Source of the DNA: Sandaracinaceae bacterium
Lineage (GTDB): Bacteria > Myxococcota_A > Polyangia > Polyangiales > Sandaracinaceae
Assembly (NCBI GenBank): GCA_040218145.1
Contig: JAVJQK010000037.1
Location: 62,001 to 126,000, forward strand
DNA length: 64,000 nt
Direction of reading: 5' to 3'
The notes beneath the pieces are model-generated. The model was not told the DNA's origin. It made no database searches and saw only the letters and a program-made list of their open reading frames with translations. Positions 16,571-26,233 of this stretch are shown here, in pieces (position 1 is the first letter of the stretch; every line of letters begins with the position of its first letter). The position numbers were made by a program, and so were the translations under genes.

Positions 16571-18546
16571 GCCTGCGGCGCTCCTCTCCGGACGCCGACG
16601 AGCGCCGCTCTCTGACGCACCACGAGGTCCACCACGTCGAGCGGCGGCGCGGGGGCGTACAGCCCGTGCTCGAGCAGCGCCCACAGCCGATCGCGCTGGA
16701 GGAACTCGGGCTCGCACAGCTCGTGCGCCGTCGAGCGCGTCGAGCGCGGCGCCCCCCAGCGGAAGCGCCCCGGCTGATCGGGCTTCCACCGCTCCCACCA
16801 CTCCGCCCACGCCTCGGGCGTTCCGTCGAGCAGGCCCGGCGGGGCGTAGGACTCGGGCGCGCGACCGCGAAACGGCTCCTGGCCCGGCTCGGGCTCGACG
16901 ACGAGCGCCGCGTCGACGATCGACGCCCCGGTGATGCGCTCGAGCGCGTCGAGGGCGGCGGCCTTCGAGGCCTCGTCGCCGTGCGTGAGGCGGCCCAGCA
17001 GGAACGGCACGAAGCGAGGGTGGCCGTACCAGCCGAGGGCGCGGAGCGCGGTCGGCGAGCCGGCGCTGGCGATGTCGTCTTCGAGCACCGGGAGGGCGTC
17101 GTCGCCGCCCCCGATCGCGACGAACATCACCGCGTCCGCCCACGCGCCGTCCTGGGCCTGCGTCAGCTCCACCGCGCGGTCGAAGCCGATCCGCTGCCGC
17201 AGCCTCAGGGCGCTCTCGAGCGCGCCGCGCACGACGTCCTCCGCCTCGTGCTGGAGGAACCAGCCGAGCGCCCCCGGCGGCGCGCCCCCGGCGAAGCTCG
17301 GGATGGCGCGGGCGAGCGAGGCGAGCACCCGCGGATCGTCGTCGTTCCCGAGCGCGTCGAAGAGCCCCCGATCCAGCGCGCGGCGGCGGCGCAGCGCCTC
17401 GACCGCCATCGCGCGCCAGTCGGGCTCGGCGCGGCGCGCCCACCGCTGGAGCGCGCCGTCGATCCGCGGGTGCGGCGCGAACACCAGCGCGTCGGTGCAC
17501 ATCTCGAGCATGCCCGGCTCGGTCAGCTCCGCCACCTCGAGGAGCCGGACCGCCTGGTCGAACGCGTCGTCCCCCGCGATCGAGAGGAAGAAGAAGACGT
17601 TGCCGAACGTGAGCTCGGGGTCGGGGATCGGGCGGTCGTCGAGCAAGTGCACGAGGTGCGGGAAGACCTGAACGCCGCAGGCCGCGATGGCGTCGACCTT
17701 GGTGAGGAGCCGCCGCTCGCTCTCCTCGCCGCTCGCCCACGGCTCGGGGTCGGTGCATCGGCGCATCCGCCCGAGCATCGCGAGGTCGTCCATGCAGTCG
17801 CGCGCGCGCTCGCGGACGAGCGTCTCGTCGGTGATCGCCTCGCCGAAGCGCTCGCGGATCAGGGCCTCGTCGAGCCGTGGCGGGGGTGGTGCGAGCGCGG
17901 GCGGCGGGGCCTCTTCCTCCTCCTCCTCCTCCGCGTCCGCTTCGAACGCGGCGAGCCGCTCCCGGTGTGCGGCCGCCAGCGAGAGCAGCGCCTCGAGCGT
18001 CTTGGGCGCGGCGGGGATCACCTCGGGCTCGGCGACCGGGATCGACGGCGGGCGCGCCTCGAGCGGGATGGCGGGGCGGAGCACGCGGCGCCGCAGATCG
18101 AGGAGCCGCGGGGTGTGCATGCTCGCCGCGAGCCAGACGCGCGCGGCGCCCTCGGTGGGCAGGCTGAGACCGTCGACGAGCGACCAGCTCACCTGCTGGA
18201 GCGAGCCAAGCGTCCGGGCGATGGTGGCCGCGGCGCGCTCCGCGACCGGGTCCTCGCTCGGGACGGTCATGAGCTGCGCCAACGCCTCGCGCACCCGGTC
18301 GACCGCCGCCTTCGTCTCGGCGCGATACAGGGCGTGGTCGCCGAGGTCGGCCAGGGCCGCGTAGACGTGCTCGAGCGCCGCGCCGAGGGCTCGCTCCGCC
18401 TCCTCGAGGGGCAGGCGGTCGTCCTCGATCTTCGTCACAAGGAGCAGGGCGCCGTCCAGCTCCGCCCGGATCTCGGGGAGCCGCGCCCCGTGCCCCGGCG
18501 CGTCTGGCGTGGTGTCCCTGCGCGGGTGTCCCTGAGCGCCGTCCAT
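16567..18546 (-). CDS. HEAT-repeat protein of the VgrG operon
   Basis: 659 residues, cytoplasmic. An N-terminal helical part (1-190), an acidic linker with a run of seven Glu about residue 207 followed by a Pro/Ala-rich stretch, then about eight HEAT-like helical pairs (for example RWARRAEPDWRAMAVEALRR, DDPRVLASLARAI, TALRALGWYGHPRFVPFLLG). The C-terminal ~100 residues hold a Trp-rich part (AWAEWWERWKPDQPGRFRWG) and a small domain. HEAT proteins of the TIGR02270 kind are found in T6SS loci; this could be a scaffold or chaperone. Its stop overlaps the DUF3396 start. Confidence 0.75.
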   Translation of the reverse strand: MDGAQGHPRRDTTPDAPGHGARLPEIRAELDGALLLVTKIEDDRLPLEEAERALGAALEHVYAALADLGDHALYRAETKAAVDRVREALAQLMTVPSEDPVAERAAATIARTLGSLQQVSWSLVDGLSLPTEGAARVWLAASMHTPRLLDLRRRVLRPAIPLEARPPSIPVAEPEVIPAAPKTLEALLSLAAAHRERLAAFEADAEEEEEEEAPPPALAPPPPRLDEALIRERFGEAITDETLVRERARDCMDDLAMLGRMRRCTDPEPWASGEESERRLLTKVDAIAACGVQVFPHLVHLLDDRPIPDPELTFGNVFFFLSIAGDDAFDQAVRLLEVAELTEPGMLEMCTDALVFAPHPRIDGALQRWARRAEPDWRAMAVEALRRRRALDRGLFDALGNDDDPRVLASLARAIPSFAGGAPPGALGWFLQHEAEDVVRGALESALRLRQRIGFDRAVELTQAQDGAWADAVMFVAIGGGDDALPVLEDDIASAGSPTALRALGWYGHPRFVPFLLGRLTHGDEASKAAALDALERITGASIVDAALVVEPEPGQEPFRGRAPESYAPPGLLDGTPEAWAEWWERWKPDQPGRFRWGAPRSTRSTAHELCEPEFLQRDRLWALLEHGLYAPAPPLDVVDLVVRQRAALVGVRRGAPQA

Positions 18547-18554
18547 GGGGTCCC

Positions 18555-19028
18555 TCAGTTGAGCTTGATCATCGCGGCGAGCACCTTCGCGAGGGTCCGC
18601 GCGCGGGTCAACACCCGATCCCCGTAGACCTCGATCTCGCGCGCCTTGGCCCGCACGAAGGCGCCCGGGACGCGGAGCAAGACCTCCTCCTCCGCGGTCA
18701 CCTTCAGCGAGCGGACGGAGTGCTCGACCCGCCCCTCCGGGTCGACGGTCAGGGCGCGCCGCGTGGCCACGACGCCCACGATGGTCGGCTCCCCGGCGGC
18801 GTCCACCAGCACGCGTGCGCCCGCCGCGTGCGCCTCGTCCAGGAGCGCCGGGTCGACGCTCTCGTCCACCGCGAGGTCGCGCTGCACCGCGCCGAGATCC
18901 ACGCGCCAGCGCCCGCCTTCGGCCGGCTCGAGCAGCTTCCCCAGCAGCACCGGGGCCTGGGTGTAGACGAGCCGCGGCGCCGCCTCGGGGGCCTCTCGCT
19001 CGTCTTCGATGCTCAGCTTCGCGTGCAT
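18555..19028 (-). CDS. DUF6484-like T6SS protein
   Basis: 157 residues. It resembles DUF6484 proteins that follow VgrG genes: a beta-rich core with LVYTQAPVLLGKLLEPAEGG, RDLAVDESVDPALL, GEPTIVGVVATRRAL and a final helix (TLAKVLAAMIKLN). It is thought to help the spike or an effector load, but no activity is established. Placed 27 nt after vgrG and 8 nt before the HEAT gene. Confidence 0.65.
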   Translation of the reverse strand: MHAKLSIEDEREAPEAAPRLVYTQAPVLLGKLLEPAEGGRWRVDLGAVQRDLAVDESVDPALLDEAHAAGARVLVDAAGEPTIVGVVATRRALTVDPEGRVEHSVRSLKVTAEEEVLLRVPGAFVRAKAREIEVYGDRVLTRARTLAKVLAAMIKLN

Positions 19029-19055
19029 GTCCTCACCTTTCCGTCGACGTCGAGC

Positions 19056-21689
19056 TCATCCGGGAGCGATGGCCGGAGGCTCCGCCTCGATCGTGCTGCC
19101 CTCGACCGTCACCTGGATGTCGCCCTTGAAGGAGATCCCGCTCTTGTCGATGATCACCTCGCCGCCGCCACACTTGAGCGTGATGGTCTCCGAGGCGTCC
19201 AGCGAGACGCTCGCCGCGGTGACCGCGCAGATCCCGGAGGCCGTCGCCGCGTAGCCCTTGCCGAGCGTCCACTTGGACGACGCCGTGTTGAGCGCGATCG
19301 CGCCCGTGGCCTCGACCCCGAAGCCCTCCGCCGCGTTGACGAAGTAGACGCCGACCGTCTCGGTCTTGCTCGCGCAGCTCTCCGAGTGGCCGCCCTTGAC
19401 GAGCTCGGCCCGCGCGGCGCCCACGGTCTCGGTGCTGGAGCCGCCGACGTTGAAGCTGACGCCGTACGCGGAGTTGATGGCGCCGAGCGCGCCGATGGTC
19501 TCGGTCATGTCCGCGCCCACCACGGTGCCCCAGACCCCCGAGCCGCCTCCGCCGCCGCCGCCTCCGCCTCCTCCGTCCCCGCCGCCGTCACCGCCGCCTC
19601 CGAGCCCGGCCGCGGCGAGCGCGTCGTTCGCGACCGCGGACGCCATGCCGCCGGCCATGCCCGCGAGATCCGGCGGGGTGGTGGCCTCGCTGATGGATCC
19701 GAGCGTGTCGCCATAGAGCGCGACCGCGGGGTTGTCGGCGCCGAGGATGGCGGACGCGGGGCCGGCGAGGCTCGACGCCTCTCCGAGCGCGCCGCTGACC
19801 GCGTCGAGCGCGGGCTGGATCGGCGCGAGCAGGGCGCCCTGAACGCGGTCGGCCGCCTGCGCGGCGGCTCCCTCCGCGGCGGCGATGGCCTCGCTCGCGA
19901 TGATCTTCAGCACGGCCGCGAGCGGGTTGCCGATCATCATGTTCTCGAGCCCGCCGACGCTGATCGTCGTGGAGGCCGCGACCGACTCGGCGGCGTTGCC
20001 GCTCACCCGCACGGTCCGGTTGCCGCCGACGTCGAGGGAGTGATCGCCGCCCACGGCGCCGTCGTGGTTCGCCTCGAGGGAGATGGTGTGGTCGGCGCCG
20101 ACCGAGAACGTGCGGTTCGCGCCGACCTGGTGCGCCATCACGTTCGCGGTCTGCATGTTCTTGCTGTCGACCGCGTTGATGGTGAGGTCCTTGCCCGCGT
20201 TGACGCCCACCTTCTGCGAGCCCGCCGCGTCGTCGAACATCACCTCGTTGATGGCGCCTGCCCCCGGGGACGAGACGCTGCGGTGCCCCGTGACCGTCTT
20301 CTGCGCGGGCAGCGAGTAGGCCGGCGTGTGCAGCGGGTTGAAGAGGTGGCCGAGCACCACCGGGCGATCGGGGTCTCCCTCGTAGAACTGGACGAGCACC
20401 TCCCAGCCGATGCGCGGGATCATGACCGAGCCGGTCGTGTGCTCCTGCGTCGGGCGAATCCAGCACGTGGTCTTCTCGTCGAGCTGGCCGTCGAGATCCC
20501 AGTGGAACTGCACCTTGACCCGGCCGTGCTCGTCGCAGTGGATCTCCTCGCCCGCGGGGCCGGTCACGCGCGCCGTCTGCACCCCGAAGATCTGCGGGCG
20601 CGGCGTGCGCCGCTCCGGGCGGACGAGCTGGTCGCGGGGCACGCACTCGAAGGAGACGCGGTGTCGCTCGGCGGCGGGGACGGAGAGCGGGCCGGCGTCG
20701 TTGGCCGACGGGTGCAGGACGAACGCGACGTCCACGCTCGTCACCACGTGCTCGCCCGCGGCGCTCGGGTGGTCGAGCAGCTCGAAGCGGCGCCCCGGGG
20801 CGAGGGCGAGGAAGTCCGTCTGCCCGCGCGCGGTCCGCCTCCGCTGGGCGCGCTCCTCCAGCCGCACCGCCGCTCGTCGCTGCGCCTCGGCGCCGACCGC
20901 GTGGCCGCCCGGGTACTCGTAGTGCTCGCGCGCGTGCGGCTCGTCGTTCTCGGCCTCTGCGCTCAGGTCCAGCGACGGATGCAGGCCGTCGTAGTCGTCG
21001 AGCGCGACCTTGCCCTCCACGAGCTTGCGGCTGCGCTGCCAGCCGAACACCCGGCTGTCGCCGAGGGTGTCGTGGGCCCGATCGCCGAAGGTGAAGCGCA
21101 GCGTGCCGCCCGCGATCGGCTCCACCCGGTCCGACGCGTCGAAGAAGACCATCACCGCCGAGGCCGCGTCGTGCTCGAACGTGTAGGCGATCCCCTCGTC
21201 CTCGAGCAGCCGGCTGACGAAGTCCCACTCGGACTCGTCGTACTGCACGCAGTAGGTCCGGGTCTCGTAGCTCCCCTGGATGTCCCAGCGGAAGAGGTCC
21301 TCTCCGAGCCCCGCGGCCGTGAACACCTGCCTGACGATGTCGGGCACGGTCAGCTCCTGGAAGATCCGGAAGCCGCGCCGACGGACCAAGCGGCGCTGCG
21401 TGGGGCGGAGCTCGAGCCGCGCCCGCAGGACCTCCGGGGTCGGCGTGCCGATGAGCGCGACCTGCTCGATCGACCCGTGCACGTGCCGCTCGTTGCCCTG
21501 CTCGTCCGCGATCACGACGTAGGCGGCCGCGCCGATCGCGGCGTCGAGATCGAGGTCGTCCGTCTCGATGTCGACCTGATAGGCGTAGGGCTGGCTGATG
21601 CCCTCGACCCCGCGGACCGCGAGGACCTGCGGCGTCGCCGAGCAGGCCGCCGTGCTGAGGAACGCGCGGATGTAGGTGGAGTCTGCCAT
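19056..21689 (-). CDS. vgrG: VgrG spike protein (third in the vgrG tandem) with an inserted Ala/Gly-rich segment
   Basis: 877 residues. Gp27-like hub 1-365 (GFRIFQELTVPDIVRQVF; YCVQYDESEWDFVSRLLEDE), gp5 OB fold 368-450 (GPAGEEIHCDEHGRVKVQF; RIGWEVLVQFYEGDPDRP), then the beta-helical needle. The needle is interrupted at 585-720 by an Ala-rich helical segment and a poly-Gly linker with two Asp breaks (696-718), after which needle repeats resume (TETIGALGAINS; TETVG). The hub binds baseplate and effectors; the needle carries the PAAR tip. Start ATG overlaps the previous vgrG stop by one nt (TGATG). About 136 residues longer than its two neighbours. Confidence 0.95.
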   Translation of the reverse strand: MADSTYIRAFLSTAACSATPQVLAVRGVEGISQPYAYQVDIETDDLDLDAAIGAAAYVVIADEQGNERHVHGSIEQVALIGTPTPEVLRARLELRPTQRRLVRRRGFRIFQELTVPDIVRQVFTAAGLGEDLFRWDIQGSYETRTYCVQYDESEWDFVSRLLEDEGIAYTFEHDAASAVMVFFDASDRVEPIAGGTLRFTFGDRAHDTLGDSRVFGWQRSRKLVEGKVALDDYDGLHPSLDLSAEAENDEPHAREHYEYPGGHAVGAEAQRRAAVRLEERAQRRRTARGQTDFLALAPGRRFELLDHPSAAGEHVVTSVDVAFVLHPSANDAGPLSVPAAERHRVSFECVPRDQLVRPERRTPRPQIFGVQTARVTGPAGEEIHCDEHGRVKVQFHWDLDGQLDEKTTCWIRPTQEHTTGSVMIPRIGWEVLVQFYEGDPDRPVVLGHLFNPLHTPAYSLPAQKTVTGHRSVSSPGAGAINEVMFDDAAGSQKVGVNAGKDLTINAVDSKNMQTANVMAHQVGANRTFSVGADHTISLEANHDGAVGGDHSLDVGGNRTVRVSGNAAESVAASTTISVGGLENMMIGNPLAAVLKIIASEAIAAAEGAAAQAADRVQGALLAPIQPALDAVSGALGEASSLAGPASAILGADNPAVALYGDTLGSISEATTPPDLAGMAGGMASAVANDALAAAGLGGGGDGGGDGGGGGGGGGGGSGVWGTVVGADMTETIGALGAINSAYGVSFNVGGSSTETVGAARAELVKGGHSESCASKTETVGVYFVNAAEGFGVEATGAIALNTASSKWTLGKGYAATASGICAVTAASVSLDASETITLKCGGGEVIIDKSGISFKGDIQVTVEGSTIEAEPPAIAPG

Positions 21690-23914
21690 CAGCCGCTCTT
21701 GTGCATGATCTGGTTGAGGGCCTTCGCGTTCTTCAGGGTGACCTTCGGCGCCTTCACCTTGACCATGCCCGCGCTGTTGATCTCGATGCTGCCGCCGCCG
21801 CCGCGGAAGACGAGCTTGCTCTTGCCCTCGAAGACGATGTTCTTCGCCTTCACCTTCAGCGCGCCGCCCGCCGTGAGCGCCACGGCGCCCTTCGCGTCGT
21901 CGGTGCGGCCGCCGCCCGCCTTCACGGTCTCCACCGCCGCGTTCATCGTGTAGGCCGCGTCACACGAGACGGCGACGTTCTTGGCCTTGATGAACTTCAG
22001 CGCGCCGATCGACTCGCTGTAGCTCCCGGTGATGGAGAGGCCCCGCGCGCCGCCGGCCAACTCCGCCCACGCCGCGCCCACGTCGATCGACGCGTCGCCG
22101 ACCACGGTGCGCGCGTAGCCCGCGATGCCGGTCAGACACTGCAGCGAGCCGACCGTGCGGCTCAGTGACGCGCCCGCGTCCTCGGAGTGATCGCCGCCGA
22201 CCTGCACCATGCGGTTGCCACCGATGGAGACGCCCAGATCGGCGCCGGTTCCGTCTCCGTACTCGCCGCCGACGTCGACCGTCTGGTTCGCGCCGACGCT
22301 CAGCGAGCGGTTGCCGGTCACGCTCGTGGACTGGTCGGCCTTGACGCTGAGGGTCTCGTTGCTGCCGACGTCGCGCGTCTGGTTCGCGCCCACCTCCCAC
22401 TGCGTGTCGTTGTCGACGGAGACGGTCAGATCCTTGGACGCGTTGAGGAAGATCTCCTCCGAGCCCGCCGCGTCCTCGAAGCGGAGCTCGTTCGAACCGG
22501 GCCCGCCTTCGGTCGTGGCGGTCTGCATGCTGCTGCGGGTGTTGCCCCCCGGCAGCGCGTAGGGCGGCGGGTGCTCGGCCTCGTAGAGGTGGCCGGTGAC
22601 CGAGGGGCGATCGACGTCGCCCAGCTCGAAGCCGACGATCATCTCGAAGTCCACGCGGGGGTGGATCATCGAGCCGCCGAGCGCCTTCTGGTTCACGCGG
22701 AGCCACGTGCTGCTGCCGTCGTCCGTGACGCCCGACCGATCCCACGGGAAGCGGACCCTCACGCGGCCGTAGTCGTCGGTGTGGATCTCCTCGCCGCCGG
22801 GCACCGTCACCCACGCGTGCTGCACGCCGGGCACCAGCGGGGCGGCGGCCGCCACGAGGGGACGGAAGGGCACGTCGAGCGGGATCAGCTCCATGCGGTT
22901 CTCGTAGCGCGTCGCGGTTCCCATCCTGGAGCCGTCGGCGCCGGCGTCCGCGGGGACCAGCCGGTGCTCCACCGCGATGGGGAGGAAGTCGCCGTCGAGA
23001 TCCGCGCGCGGCGCCCCGACGGCCGAGAAGAACCGCCCCGCCATCACGCGCGGCACGTTGCTCTCTACCTCGTGAGTGCAGGTCCGGACGCGCAGGCGCT
23101 CGAGCGCGCGGTCCGCCAGCCGCTGCCCCCGGCCCGTGTCCGTGTAACCCGCGGGGTGGAGATAGACCTCGCGCCCCGTCGCTTCGTCGGCCTCGGCGGT
23201 GACGCGCAGATCGGTGGCCGGCGCCGCCAGGTCGTAGTCGTTGAGCATCACCTGATCGGAGGCCACCCGGCGCACGAGCGCCTGACGCAGCAGCCCCTCG
23301 CGCGACGCGGCCTCGAGCGAGACGTGCTCGAGGATCGACGTCCCCTCGATGGCGGAGAACGCGGTGTCGTCGTCGAAGAAGACGACGCGCTCCGCGGTGG
23401 CGTCCTGCTCGACGAGGAACGAGATGCCCTCCTCGTGCAGGAGACGCGTCAGGAAGTCGTAGTCGCTCTCCCCGTACTGGACGACGTTCGCGTGCGCCTC
23501 GTAGTCGGCGTTGATGGACCACTCGCAGATGGCGTCGACGCCAGCGCGCGCCAGCACGTCCCGCGCGATGTCGGGCACGCTCATCTCCTGGAAGATGCGG
23601 TGGTCGCGCCCCAGCTCGAGGAGCGTGAGCTTCGAGCCGAACGTGAGCTCCACCTCGAACGCGTCCTCGTCCAGCGCCGTCTCGTCGACCTCGAGCACGA
23701 CGCCGTGGAAGGCGCGCCCCTCCTGGCTCTCGACGAAGAGCTCGAGCGAGACGTCCTTCCCCACCAGGGCGTCGAGGTCGACCGGCTCCTGGGTCTGGGC
23801 GCGCACCCGCGCGCGGGTCGGGCGGAAGAGGCGCTCGTGGATCTCGGCGAAGGTCACCTCCCACCGCTCCGAGGCGGCGCCGTCGATCGTCAGGCTGTGT
23901 CGGCTGGCGGTCAT
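21689..23914 (-). CDS. vgrG: VgrG spike protein (second in the vgrG tandem)
   Basis: 741 residues. Hub domain 1-380 (FGSKLTLLELGRDHRIFQEM; DYDFLTRLLHEEGISFLVEQ), OB fold about 400-480 (GGEEIHTDDYGRVRVRFPWD; MIHPRVDFEMIVGFELGD), then a beta-helix rich in GxxxT/V repeats (GANQTRDVGSNETLSVKAD). The tail ends LKNAKALNQIMHKSG with no fused effector. It differs clearly from its neighbours. Its start overlaps the upstream vgrG stop by one nt and its stop overlaps the downstream vgrG start, so all three are coupled. Confidence 0.95.
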   Translation of the reverse strand: MTASRHSLTIDGAASERWEVTFAEIHERLFRPTRARVRAQTQEPVDLDALVGKDVSLELFVESQEGRAFHGVVLEVDETALDEDAFEVELTFGSKLTLLELGRDHRIFQEMSVPDIARDVLARAGVDAICEWSINADYEAHANVVQYGESDYDFLTRLLHEEGISFLVEQDATAERVVFFDDDTAFSAIEGTSILEHVSLEAASREGLLRQALVRRVASDQVMLNDYDLAAPATDLRVTAEADEATGREVYLHPAGYTDTGRGQRLADRALERLRVRTCTHEVESNVPRVMAGRFFSAVGAPRADLDGDFLPIAVEHRLVPADAGADGSRMGTATRYENRMELIPLDVPFRPLVAAAAPLVPGVQHAWVTVPGGEEIHTDDYGRVRVRFPWDRSGVTDDGSSTWLRVNQKALGGSMIHPRVDFEMIVGFELGDVDRPSVTGHLYEAEHPPPYALPGGNTRSSMQTATTEGGPGSNELRFEDAAGSEEIFLNASKDLTVSVDNDTQWEVGANQTRDVGSNETLSVKADQSTSVTGNRSLSVGANQTVDVGGEYGDGTGADLGVSIGGNRMVQVGGDHSEDAGASLSRTVGSLQCLTGIAGYARTVVGDASIDVGAAWAELAGGARGLSITGSYSESIGALKFIKAKNVAVSCDAAYTMNAAVETVKAGGGRTDDAKGAVALTAGGALKVKAKNIVFEGKSKLVFRGGGGSIEINSAGMVKVKAPKVTLKNAKALNQIMHKSG

Positions 23915-26133
23915 CAGAGCTTGTAGTCCGTGGTGCCCTTGATCATGAGCGTCGGTCCGCCCTTGCCGCCGAACTTCTTGGCGTCGACGGTGATGGAGCC
24001 GCCGAGGGTGATCTTGCCCCCGCCCCCCTTCAGCGTGGCGCTGCCCGCGGTGACCCGGACCTGCGAGCCCGAGAACATCGCGTCGTCGCCGCAGGTGATC
24101 GAGATCACGCCGCCGGCCGTGACCGCGATGGCGCCCTTGGCGCCGTAGGTCACGTCGGTCCCGGTCTTCACCGTGACCGCGCCGCTGGTCAGGGACTTCA
24201 CGCCGCCGATCTGCTCGGCGTGCTCGCCCGGCGTGATGATGGCCTTGGCGGCGGCGACGGTCTCGGTCTTGTTGCCGCCCACCGTCTCCGCGATGGCGGT
24301 GGCGCTCGCGATGGTCTGCACCGCGCCGACCGTGCGCGTCAACGAGCCGTTGATGGTCTCGGTGATCTCGTTGGCGAGCACGTTCATCAGCCCGCCGATG
24401 GTCTCGCTCCGGTCGGCCCCGGTGGAGAAGCCGAAGTTGCCCGTGATCCCCCAGTCGTCGTTGCCGCCGACGCTGACCGTCTTGGAGCCCGCCGTCTCGG
24501 TGGCCGCGTTGGCGCTGACGCTGATGGCCTGGTTCGCGCCGACCGTCCCGCTCTCGTCTCCGCCCACCGCCGAGGTCATCACGCCCCCGACCGACTCGCT
24601 CGCGTCGACCCCCACCGTCTCGTTCTCGTCGTTGGCGACGATCACGCCCAGATCCTTCGAGGCGTGGAGGAACCAGTCCATGCCGCCGTTGCCGTCCTGC
24701 AGCCGGATCTCGTTCGTCGAGCCGCCGCCGGGCGAGGTCGAGGACTGCAAGGACATCTGCGTCTTCTCGGCCGGGAGCCCATATGGGGGCAGGGTCTCTT
24801 GATTGTAGATCTTGTGCAGGGCCACCGGCCGGTCGGGGTCGCCGTCCTCGAACGCGACGTGCAGCTCCCAGCCGAGGCGCGGGAGGATCATCGCGCCCTG
24901 CGTGTTCATCTGCGCGAAGCGGATCCAGCAGCTCGAGGTGTCGTCCAGCGGGTTCTCGCGGTCCCAGTAGAAGTGGACCTTGACCCGGCCGTGCGCGTCG
25001 ACGTGGATCTCCTCCCCCGCGGGCCCCGTCACCACCGCGCTCTCCAGCCCGCGCACGAGCGGCTTGGGCGTGACGCGCGGGGGCCGGAACGGGACGTCGG
25101 AGGGGAGGGCCGTGAACTGGCTCTCGTACTCGCCGACGGCCGAGGCGCCGGCCTCGCTCCGCTCGGGCACGCGCAGCGCGTGGGTGATGTCCCGCAGGAG
25201 GTACTCGCGCGCCAGGGTGGCGGGCTCGACGAAGGTGAGCTCGAACTTGGTGCCGGGGGCGAGCCGCAGGCAGCTCGCGTGGCCGGTCAGCTCGACGCGT
25301 CGGCTCCACGCCTCCTCGAGCCGGACGTTCGCCAGGCGACCGCCGTCCGCCGCGTCCCCGTAGCCGCCCGGGTACTCGTAGAGGCGCTGCTGACCTTCCT
25401 CGCCGTTCTGCGCCTCGACCGGCGCGTCCGGCGTCTCGAAGTTCCAGTCGCGCGAGAGGTACTGATCGTGCGCCGGCTGCGCGCGCAGGAGCGGGTGCCA
25501 GACGGCGTCGGTCTCCTGCTCCTCGTGGCTCTGGACCGGGAGGAACGGGTCCCCGTCGATCGGGCGATGCACGCTCGGGCCGTCGCCCAGGCAGAGCACG
25601 TGGTCGACCTCGGAGTGCTCGAACCAGTAGAAGATCCCCTCGTCCTCGAGGAGGCGGAGCACGAAGGCCAGCTCGCTCTCCTTCCACTGGGTCGTGTATG
25701 GGCGCACGGGGTATTCGCCCTGCGTGTCCCAGCGGAAGGCGTCGCTCGGGATGCCCGCGTCGGCGAAGACCTGCGTGATGATGTCGACGACGTTCAGGTC
25801 CTGGAAGATGCGGCTCCGGACGCGGTAGGCGAGGCCGTGCACGGTGGGGCGCAGCCGGAACGCGTAGCGATGCCAGCCCTCGTCCGCGTCCAGGTGCCGG
25901 GCCTCTTCGATCACGCCGTGCCACGAGCGCGACTCCGTCGACGTGGCGCCTTCGGGAGACAGCGTGACCGCCATCGTCGACCACAGCATCGCGTGCAGAT
26001 CGATCTCTGCGTCGGGGCTGAGCAGCTCGACGTGTACGTCGAACGCGCGTGACAGCCCCTCGTCGACTCTGAGCCCCACGACCGTGGACTCGACCGCGAC
26101 GTCTTGGTGATCGACGCGTGCCCGAACGCGCAC
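23914..26133 (-). CDS. vgrG: VgrG spike protein (first in the vgrG tandem, operon head)
   Basis: 739 residues. Hub 1-380 (SRIFQDLNVVDIITQVFADA; ELAFVLRLLEDEGIFYWFEH), OB fold about 395-475 (GEEIHVDAHGRVKVHFYWD; LPRLGWELHVAFEDGDPDR), and a needle with GGxxxETIGG/ETVGG repeats. Start GTG (26133) has GGAGGGGAG 7-15 nt upstream, the clearest Shine-Dalgarno in the island. It heads a run of ten genes that reaches 12763. The 100-bp gap upstream shows no obvious -35/-10. Confidence 0.95.
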   Translation of the reverse strand: MRVRARVDHQDVAVESTVVGLRVDEGLSRAFDVHVELLSPDAEIDLHAMLWSTMAVTLSPEGATSTESRSWHGVIEEARHLDADEGWHRYAFRLRPTVHGLAYRVRSRIFQDLNVVDIITQVFADAGIPSDAFRWDTQGEYPVRPYTTQWKESELAFVLRLLEDEGIFYWFEHSEVDHVLCLGDGPSVHRPIDGDPFLPVQSHEEQETDAVWHPLLRAQPAHDQYLSRDWNFETPDAPVEAQNGEEGQQRLYEYPGGYGDAADGGRLANVRLEEAWSRRVELTGHASCLRLAPGTKFELTFVEPATLAREYLLRDITHALRVPERSEAGASAVGEYESQFTALPSDVPFRPPRVTPKPLVRGLESAVVTGPAGEEIHVDAHGRVKVHFYWDRENPLDDTSSCWIRFAQMNTQGAMILPRLGWELHVAFEDGDPDRPVALHKIYNQETLPPYGLPAEKTQMSLQSSTSPGGGSTNEIRLQDGNGGMDWFLHASKDLGVIVANDENETVGVDASESVGGVMTSAVGGDESGTVGANQAISVSANAATETAGSKTVSVGGNDDWGITGNFGFSTGADRSETIGGLMNVLANEITETINGSLTRTVGAVQTIASATAIAETVGGNKTETVAAAKAIITPGEHAEQIGGVKSLTSGAVTVKTGTDVTYGAKGAIAVTAGGVISITCGDDAMFSGSQVRVTAGSATLKGGGGKITLGGSITVDAKKFGGKGGPTLMIKGTTDYKL

Positions 26134-26233
26134 TCGGTTCTCCCCTCCCGATGCCCCTGCCGTCCCCGAGATACCATGGCGATGGCGGCTGAGCCATCGT
26201 CGACGGGCCGTTTCCGCTGGGAGCGCTCGCCAC

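Noticed and set aside
9901-26133. Extracellular contractile injection system (eCIS) or phage tail
   Set aside because: VgrG, DUF4150, DUF2169 and DUF6484 fit T6SS; no sheath, tube, baseplate or tail-fibre gene is present.
21689-26233. One 1514-codon minus frame that seems to fuse the first two VgrGs
   Set aside because: Only its second half (21689-23914) is VgrG in frame; the first half is a wrong-frame shadow of the other VgrG. They are two genes with a 1-nt overlap.
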